From positions 107,536,176 through 107,600,175 of the forward strand of contig CM060897.1 in the NCBI GenBank assembly GCA_030762935.1: DNA of 64,000 nt, read 5' to 3'. Origin of the DNA: Hymenopus coronatus. Taxonomy: Eukaryota > Arthropoda > Insecta > Mantodea > Hymenopodidae. The translations under genes were made by a program, and so were the position numbers. Of the stretch, positions 57,791-64,000 are shown piece by piece. The notes under the pieces are model-generated. The model worked only from the letters and a program-made list of their open reading frames with translations. It was not told where the DNA came from and did no database searches. Every line of letters begins with the position of its first letter. Position 1 is the first letter of the stretch.

Positions 57791-58629
57791 TACCCATCCA
57801 AAAGTAAAAATTGCACTTCTTCTATTCTAGTGAAAACGACTAACGACTGAACGACTAACTGAAATCAAATCCAAACTAGCCCATGAATCAATCCAAATGT
57901 TTTGGCGATGTGACAATACATGACCAAATTGCTTTTGCAACTGCATCTTATTATGAATTACGTGAACTGCCCTCGTGAAAGTTATGTCTCCTTCAGTTGT
58001 AGAATATATTATTCATATCAGAACCAAACGTTGTATTAATATTTTCTTATAAAGCATAAGAGGCGAAACATACAAAGTCAGCTTATGCTTAATTGCTGAA
58101 AGTTATGCAAATGAAGAAAGAATTAAACACATAACTTTTAGAGCATTGTTTTTAATATTTTGCATTTCCATTTCCATTTTAAATCCTATTGAATACTAGA
58201 ATTACAGAAATATCTATTTTTGTTACAGATAAATTACAGAATACAGTTGTTACTTGAATGTGATAAAATCATTTTTATTACATGTCATACCGACCGTTAA
58301 ATTATACAACAATAGCTAGACATTTTCAGGTTACAAACTTTGTACGAAAAATTTAACTTTTTTCCCCCTAATTTATTTTCAGATTTTCTTTATTAACATC
58401 CGGGAAAGTGCGCTAAATAATAAAATGTATACTATTGCTGTGACACTTGACTTATGCTGCCAATGTGTTATACATTTATGGACCTATATATTAGTCGATC
58501 TTACTTATTGATATCCCATGATTCTGGGACATTATTTCACTCGCAATTAAAGTTAAACAGTGTCAAGGCAATACGCATACTTTTGACAAACATGAACGAC
58601 AGATATAGAATCTGCAAAGCATTCAAGTG
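57791..58629. other. 3'-side spacer of the repeat-protein gene, no feature seen
   Basis: AT-rich sequence that probably includes or follows the 3' end of the minus-strand gene. No repeat family member was recognised. Confidence 0.45.
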
Positions 58630-58635
58630 TTTATT
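58630..58635 (-). terminator. Candidate polyadenylation signal AATAAA
   Basis: AATAAA on the minus strand lies about 155 bp past the stop codon of the repeat-protein gene. It is the first such hexamer noticed downstream, in AT-rich sequence, so chance is possible. Confidence 0.4.
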
Positions 58636-58790
58636 CCTATGCAGTAGATATAAAAAAACATGGACGTGCATATTTAATATCACATTAGATTATAAAGTAC
58701 TAACCTAAATAAAGGGGTTTTACAAGGTCAAAATGAGTCATCACATGAATTAAGAATAAAAGTCAGCCTTTTTAAAGATCTTCAGTTTAT

Positions 58791-60431
58791 CTAGTTTTCA
58801 CTGCAGACATCAGTGGGTTCGTTGAGAAGGTTATTGCAGACATCGCAGGTTTTGTTGCGAGCTTTTTTATTGAAGTCACTTCTGCCCCAGATAACTTTAC
58901 TTTTTCTGCAATGATCAATTTTATACTTGTTGCGGATTGATTTCAATTTTTTGTTAAAATGTTCTTTACTTTTAGCTTTTCTTTGGGCATCTTTTGGATT
59001 CTCATTGTGTTCCACCTGGCCGGGCTTCTCGCAAGGATGATGTTTTCTGTGCAAATTAGGATGGCACGTCCCTTCATCGTCTTTCTTTGATTCCCCACCG
59101 CATCCGCCTTTCTTTGGTTTTTCACCACCCCCGCAAGTACCTTCAGGCTTTTTACCACCACAACCAGGTTTCTTATCCCCGCATCCCTCATCTGGTTTGC
59201 AACTCTTGGGTTGACCATTCTTTGACTTGCAGTCAGTGCCAGACGGATGCTTTCCAGCATCACTGCAGAGCATCGCATTCTTTGTTAATTTGCCCTGGCC
59301 ATTAGAGCGTATGGCTTTTTTGTCCGCAGCAATTTGCTTTGAATTCTTTGTTAACGTATTCATTTCCTGGCTACTAAACCTTATGGCTTTTTTGTTCGCA
59401 GTAATTTTTTTTGGATTCTTTGTTAATGTACCCATTTCCTGGCTACTATAGCTTATGACCTTTTTGTTCGCAGAAATTTCCTTTAGATTCTTTGTTGACG
59501 TGTCCATTTCCTGGCTACTATAGCTTATGACCTTTTTGTTCACAGCAATTTCCTTTGGATTCTTTGTTAACGTACCCATTTCCTGGCTACTACAGCTTAT
59601 GACCTTTTTGTTCGCAGCAATTTCCTTTGGGTTCTTTGTTAACGTACCCATTTCCTGACTACTGCAGCTTACGTCCTTTTTGTTCTCAGCAATTTCCTTT
59701 GGATTCTTTGTCAATGTATCCGTTTCCTGGCTAATGCTACTTATGACCTTTGGATTTTTTGTTAATGTATCAATTTCCTGGCTACTACAGCTTGTGACCT
59801 TTTTGTTCGCAGCAATTTCCTTTGATTCCATAATCATATTGTCGTGCACAGGTTGTTTCTCCAATTGGCCTATAAGGTCGTTCTTATTTTCCTCACCAAT
59901 TAACTCCATTGCGTTTGATATATCAGCTGCTATTTTGCTTTCCATGTGCAATTTTTTCTCTCTCTCTTCTCTCTTGTCTACATCAGTTTTCGTAGTTATT
60001 TCGCCTTCCTTTGAACCAAATCTCCTTCTAATATCTTTACTCGATTCGTTACATTCAATTTCTAGCTCTGAATTGCAATCAATATGCCTTTTCTTTAAAG
60101 AACCTAGATTCTCGCCAGTGCCGCTGAGAATTCCTGTTTTGCTCTTTGTGGTGCAGGGCTTCATTGTACAAGACTCAGTGCAGATTTTGGGTTTCTGTCT
60201 GGATACGTTTCTGTTTGTGAGATGTTTTCTTAACGAAACTCGAGAGTTAGAATTGTAAATGTCATCCGACATAGCACTAGAAAATTGTACGTTGCTGATA
60301 ATACTACCTTTCGACAAATGACTGGCAATATCATCAGAGACGGCAGAACCTTCCATATTATTCTTTGTAATTGCTAAGTAGTAATGCATAGATTCTCCAT
60401 CTAAGCTTTCTGAAGCAAACAACTCAGTCAT
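58791..60431 (-). CDS. Uncharacterised repeat protein with Cys/Gly/Lys-rich tail
   Basis: This is the longest non-simple open frame in the window: 546 codons from the ATG at 60,429-60,431 to the TAG at 58,791. The ATG lies nine bases after a strong acceptor (ATTCCCCCCACAG), which suggests a 5'UTR intron. The frame stays open upstream to 60,630 without another ATG, with a second acceptor at 60,588, so a longer spliced N-terminus is possible. The first ~210 residues are polar and charged. Eight 24-residue repeats (unit about KEIAANKKVISCSSQEMGTL plus TKNP) span about 59,290-59,830, the second lacking 7 residues. The tail has evenly spaced Cys in Gly/Lys-rich context (GCGDKKPGCGGKK), then a basic stretch and a final CDVCNNLLNEPTDVC. 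No signal peptide or membrane segment is seen. I do not recognise the family. Metal binding or a sperm structural role is conceivable from composition only. Confidence 0.75.
   Translation of the reverse strand: MTELFASESLDGESMHYYLAITKNNMEGSAVSDDIASHLSKGSIISNVQFSSAMSDDIYNSNSRVSLRKHLTNRNVSRQKPKICTESCTMKPCTTKSKTGILSGTGENLGSLKKRHIDCNSELEIECNESSKDIRRRFGSKEGEITTKTDVDKREEREKKLHMESKIAADISNAMELIGEENKNDLIGQLEKQPVHDNMIMESKEIAANKKVTSCSSQEIDTLTKNPKVISSISQETDTLTKNPKEIAENKKDVSCSSQEMGTLTKNPKEIAANKKVISCSSQEMGTLTKNPKEIAVNKKVISYSSQEMDTSTKNLKEISANKKVISYSSQEMGTLTKNPKKITANKKAIRFSSQEMNTLTKNSKQIAADKKAIRSNGQGKLTKNAMLCSDAGKHPSGTDCKSKNGQPKSCKPDEGCGDKKPGCGGKKPEGTCGGGEKPKKGGCGGESKKDDEGTCHPNLHRKHHPCEKPGQVEHNENPKDAQRKAKSKEHFNKKLKSIRNKYKIDHCRKSKVIWGRSDFNKKARNKTCDVCNNLLNEPTDVCSEN
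59290..59830 (-). repeat. 72-bp in-frame tandem repeats inside the repeat-protein gene
   Basis: About eight 72-bp units are translated in the minus-strand gene. Every unit length is a multiple of three, including the short one of 51 bp. Most differences between units are single substitutions and no stop or frameshift is seen. Confidence 0.85.
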
Positions 60432-60632
60432 TTCTATTGTCTGTGGGGGGAATACAATAGAGAAACAATCCCAAATGTTCAACGGTGGCGTTAGCTGAGG
60501 TGCCGATAAGCTGAGATCCAATTTCGACAGCTGCAGATCCTCGTCACAGGACGTCAGCCGCTTGGCAGGAATCAGCAGAAAGCAATCCTGTAACGATTTG
60601 ACACAATAAATATACGACAGAATAGGTACTTA

Positions 60633-61385
60633 GCGAAAAGCTCCAAATAACTGCTGGTCAAGATAAGCGCAACGCTCTCGAAAAATTTAGTATAGTTGAA
60701 ATCAGTATTTATTTAGGCACATTGTTAGAATTTTTTTCTTGCGCTTTGCAAACAGGAGTGTGAAAACTGGCTCTTAAGATAGGATTTCCAAACGTCCTCT
60801 TTTACTCGGACATGTCCTCTTTTTGGGCTCTAAAATAGTTCGGGCAGATTTTTAAGGAAAATGGGGAAATGTCCTTTTTTAAGTTGTACAACTGCTTCAA
60901 CTTGAAACTGCGGTAATGCAGCCCCCTGATCTCTCACAACCGCAACCTCTAAAGGATTTAACCTTTCTTCCAACAATTCTAGACTTCAGTCTTTTCTACG
61001 TCGCCGCTGCGCTGAGCTCAAGTTACGATTTCAGAGCAACTGAAATACTTGCCTGGAATTTATCGTGAAATACGAGCTACGAGACGGCCAGTTAAATGCA
61101 TTAGGTATGCAACAATGCAAAATACCTCGGTTCGTCTTCTAGAATGATTATTTTTGATTGCTCTACTCTCAGTTGATTGTTGGTTGTTGTGAAGTGAAAG
61201 TGTTAATGTGTAATCAAAATCTTGCCAAAACACAAATATGTCTTACTGACGAATTAAAAAAAAAATATTCCTGACTTCACGCTGGGAATAATCAACTCCG
61301 ATGCAGAATACCTTATCTGTGCACCTGGTACGTTAGCTTAAAGCGTTTGTATCTAAATATGATTGGAAATTCACATATAATAGTT
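60633..61385. other. 5'-side region of the repeat-protein gene, no exon identified
   Basis: Holds an odd segment at 60,788-60,890 where GTCCTCTTTT occurs twice and CCTTTTTT once more, probably a fragment of an unidentified element. No convincing upstream exon or promoter was found. Confidence 0.35.
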
Positions 61386-61396
61386 CAGTTTTTGGA

Positions 61397-61588
61397 TAAG
61401 TAGAATCAGACTGAAAAATACAATGCCATAGCCGGGATTTGGACCACGGATCTCCAAGTGTCTAGCCGGTTGCTCTACCACTGAGCTATATGGCAACATG
61501 CCGGCATAGCTTGAAACCGGGAGATCCGTGGTTCAAATCCCGGCTATGACATTGGATTTTTCAGTCTGACTCTACTTATCCAACTCCT
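61397..61588. mobile_element. Inverted pair of tRNA-derived elements
   Basis: A minus copy (61,397-61,495) and a plus copy (61,496-61,588) face away from a common centre. Each has a tRNA-like head, then AAATCCCGGCTATG and the tail TTTTTCAGTCTGA(T/C)TCTAC. The minus head has a 7-bp acceptor-like pairing TGCCATA/TATGGCA, AGCTCAGTGGTAGAGC and a damaged T arm. The plus head has lost about 20 bp including the A box. Confidence 0.8.
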
Positions 61589-61589
61589 A

Positions 61590-62280
61590 TCCTACACACA
61601 CTTGTGTGAAAAAAAAAACAATTAAATTAGTTCAATTTTTGTTATACGAGTACTGAATAACTTGCAATACCCACAATTATTGTTTTGTAGGGGGCTAGAC
61701 CTAAAGCTTACCAAAACCTGGTAAACACACTTAGGTAAGTGTCGAGTAACCGATAACACTTTTGCAAATGTTTATATGAATCTAGAAAGGCCTTCTTTTA
61801 TGACGACTGTCATCTGGTAACCCTGTCTTCAGAGGTATTCTCTGGTGAATTAAAATGTTCAGGCCTACTTTGCAACATTGTTGCGGTAATCTATCAAGTT
61901 TTAAAAATCCATGATTTTCCGCCACTCCAACAAGGTTATAAATCCTCATAGATCATTGTTAAGTGAAACAATTCCTATTATTATGCATTTGTTATTCTTT
62001 ATTAGTTACGATCCGTCTTCTGAAGGATGCAAAAAAGGGGGGAGCTTAAGACGTTTGTACATTAGTGTCCTAAATCAAAATGAAATATAGGGTTAATATT
62101 TGTCTAACACGTGCATAAAATATGCACAAAAAGTTTATTTGATCTAATGAATGTTTTACCTTGACTGAAAGTATATTTTATTAAATTTATCAAGTACATT
62201 TTAAAGCAATTTTCAAGGAAATTCTAAATGTTATGCTTTTTTGTTTTTTGTTTTATTGGCCCGACAGTGTATTTCATATT
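61590..62280. other. Spacer, no feature seen
   Basis: AT-rich sequence without a recognised repeat or frame. Confidence 0.5.
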
Positions 62281-62282
62281 CA

Positions 62283-62969
62283 ATATCTGATGGTTCCATT
62301 CACATGCCTCTACCTGTTCTGCATACAAACTACTTACAATCTCAAAAATAATATTACAGAAGATTATTCATTTATCTACATCCTACTAATCGAGTTGCAT
62401 ATTAGCAGAAATTGTTTCTTATTACTTGCTTCCTCATAAGTAGGAGGAAAATATGGGAATACACTAGACTAAAGCGATAGTCGCTGTATGATACAATTGA
62501 AATTCAGTTCTTTTTGCTTGTCTAAGAGTTAAACAAAAGATATATAAAGTGAATGGCGACTAGCACTTTGAGAAAATTTTTAACTCTATAAATAATATTT
62601 TTATGGTTTACATATATAAGTATAATTATTAATTAAATTTTAAATTTTTGTGTAGAATTTTTTCTATCTTTTACGGTTTACCAGTTATAAAAAGTCATGC
62701 AGAATGAATAGGTATATAGCGGTTATTACCAGAAAATTCAAAATACACACTTCATTTATCATAAGCATATCTTAAACATATGGCATTTTAATCAAAATCA
62801 TTCGAGCCATTTTTGAGAAAATAAACATTTTGGAAACATTTTCCAGGTAAAAGGTAGTTTGGAGTGGGAGATTTTCTTGAAAACCTTCGTGTCGCATCCT
62901 TGGAAAATGTTGAATTTAAATATCAAGTTTGTAATTTAACAGACTTTTTGTTTTTGAGCTATGCTGTTC

Positions 62970-63016
<47 letters not shown>

Positions 63017-63152
63017 ATATATTAGTAAGTGCTTTATTTTTTATTGAGAGGTCTCAAAATGCATTGTATCTGCGGTGAAACCTCAATATTTAGGGTGGAA
63101 TATAATACCTTCTTTATCTATTATATACATTATACGTACGTGATCGAGTAAA
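62283..63152 (+). mobile_element. Rep-1, near full length
   Basis: Runs from ATCTGATGGTTCCATTCAC to ACGTGATCGAGTAAAAT, with a CA tract at 62,973-63,014. The terminal inverted repeats are degraded, so it is an older copy. Confidence 0.8.
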
Positions 63153-63256
63153 ATAAAAAGTATATAAAGTCATTCAATGTAATTACGTTTTAAAGTTTTT
63201 GCCCGGTTTTTATAGTTTATTGCAACAGCAGCAGCAGCAGCAGCACAAGAGAAGTT

Positions 63257-63491
63257 TAAGTCCGCCTGGGTAGTGTAGTGGTAGCGTGTCTGCCTCACAT
63301 TTAAAATGTCGTGAGTTCGAATCTCGCTTAGGGTGAGTTACCCGGATAAGGTTTTTTCGGGGTTTTCGCTTGTCCTGAAAAGACGAATTTCGAGTAACTT
63401 TAAGCTCCATGGACCTCGAGATCATTTAAGTCATTTCACTAATTTCATTTATCGTCCGATATGACCAACTAATTAAAGGACGTTAAGCCAC

Positions 63492-63495
<4 letters not shown>
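63257..63495 (+). mobile_element. SINE-T, best-preserved copy
   Basis: Head GGGTAGTGTAGTGGTAGCG, B box GAGTTCGAATCTC, body GGTTTTTTCGGGGTTTTCG, tail CGTCCGATATGACCAAC and GGACGTTAAGCC, then A-rich. A (GA)n tract follows. GCAGCAGCAGCAGCAGCAG lies just upstream. Confidence 0.9.

Positions 63496-63542
<47 letters not shown>
63496..63542. repeat. (GA)n microsatellite at a SINE 3' end
   Basis: A tract of about 45 bp directly after the A-rich tail. AGAAGTTTAA occurs on both sides of the SINE plus tract (about 63,250 and 63,541), a possible target duplication. Confidence 0.9.
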
Positions 63543-63544
<2 letters not shown>

Positions 63545-63547
<3 letters not shown>

Positions 63548-64000
63548 TAAATGACATTAATTTTAAAAACAGTTTCCCTGCTTTAGAAAAACATTTGGTT
63601 CGACGTTCCGCAAATTTCGTGAGACGCTCAGAAGAAGTTTTAAATGTTTCCCGCATACATTAGTGCCAGAAGGGTTGCCTCATCACTGCTGTTCAAAGAG
63701 GAAAGTGCACGTACCAATTAGGAGTGCGTTTTCCTCCTGGTTTCGCTCTGATAAGGTCGCGTGGCGTCTGTTTGGAGTTCGAGTAAGAGAGGTAACAATT
63801 GCAATGTACTCTAGCGAAGACTATACATATATGATAATCGTCTATGGGGAGACGCAGCTGAGGCCTGAAGACTTTCTCGAGACATCTATCTTCTGCGCAT
63901 GTAAATAGACAGACGAGATGCGTTTATGAACGAGAAATCTTTCCAGATACGTGTCGTGGAAAGACCAATCTGCGACGCACCTGATGTTTCCCGGATTGTT
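63545..64000. other. Right-edge sequence, richer in CpG, unassigned
   Basis: Base composition rises towards the edge. A minus-strand frame is open from 64,000 to about 63,845 and a plus-strand frame spans 63,663-63,908. Neither shows a recognisable domain, so this may be a promoter-proximal region or the start of another element. Confidence 0.3.

Noticed and set aside
59680..60258. Plus-strand 192-codon open frame, hydrophobic
   Set aside because: It is the antisense shadow of the Lys/Ser-rich repeat-protein gene. Its apparent hydrophobic segments are the complement of Lys codons.
61427..61495. Functional tRNA gene
   Set aside because: The acceptor stem pairs well, but the anticodon and T stems have mismatches. 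The same sequence is followed by a conserved non-tRNA tail in a second copy, so it is a SINE head.
63663..63908. 81-codon plus-strand frame near the right edge
   Set aside because: No domain or splice evidence and the opposite strand is also partly open, so the region is left unassigned.

Overview
The window is eukaryotic and almost certainly animal. It is AT-rich, dominated by transposable elements and microsatellites, and its few genes have introns with GT..AG borders. The mix of I/Jockey/R1-type LINEs, a Merlin relic, a mariner relic, tRNA-derived SINEs and a baculovirus-F/errantivirus-Env-like gene suggests an arthropod, possibly a chelicerate, but nothing here identifies a species.

Genes. 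Two coding loci are well supported, both on the minus strand. (1) An Env/F-like membrane fusion glycoprotein gene occupies about 14.0 kb down to the left edge. A signal-peptide exon (13,908-13,958), an exon at 7,988-8,204 and a long exon from 906 that runs off the window are joined in phase by canonical splice sites. The frame stays open and includes a polybasic cleavage site. This looks like a captured or old env-type gene. A 39-nt cassette exon (9,563-9,601) and a second promoter with first exon (about 10.66-10.86 kb) fit the same reading phase but are less certain. (2) A 546-codon open frame (58,791-60,431) encodes an uncharacterised protein with eight 24-residue tandem repeats and a Cys/Gly/Lys-rich tail. 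An isolated exon-like segment lies at 45,423-45,552.

Repeats. More than a third of the window is one family, called Rep-1 here: about 35 copies, full length about 835-850 bp, non-coding. Its ends are asymmetric, with an 11-12 bp inverted repeat that is subterminal on the left and terminal on the right. It has a palindrome at the right end and a (CA)n-type microsatellite at a fixed internal position. Copies nest in each other and in SINEs, which fixes the ends and shows 5-6 bp duplications of A/T-rich targets. Three tRNA-derived SINE families are present: SINE-Q (Gln-like head), SINE-S (Ser/Leu-like head) and SINE-T (ACGTTAA-type tail). Several have clean 12-17 bp target duplications. Two smaller dispersed repeats, Rep-2 and Rep-3, recur.

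Layout. 0-14 kb: the Env-like gene with repeats in its introns. 14-37.8 kb: head-to-tail and nested Rep-1, including a 767-bp TATG array. 37.8-44.2 kb: LINE island with two opposed LINE relics, one probably split by a Merlin transposon. 44-49 kb: sparse sequence and more Rep-1. 49.1-52.75 kb: a 3'-truncated LINE that keeps its 5' end. 53-58 kb: SINEs, Rep-1, a LINE tail inside a SINE, and a mariner fragment. 58-61 kb: the repeat-protein gene. 61-64 kb: an inverted SINE pair, Rep-1 and a SINE-T. All LINE and DNA-transposon reading frames seen are broken, so nothing autonomous is visible.
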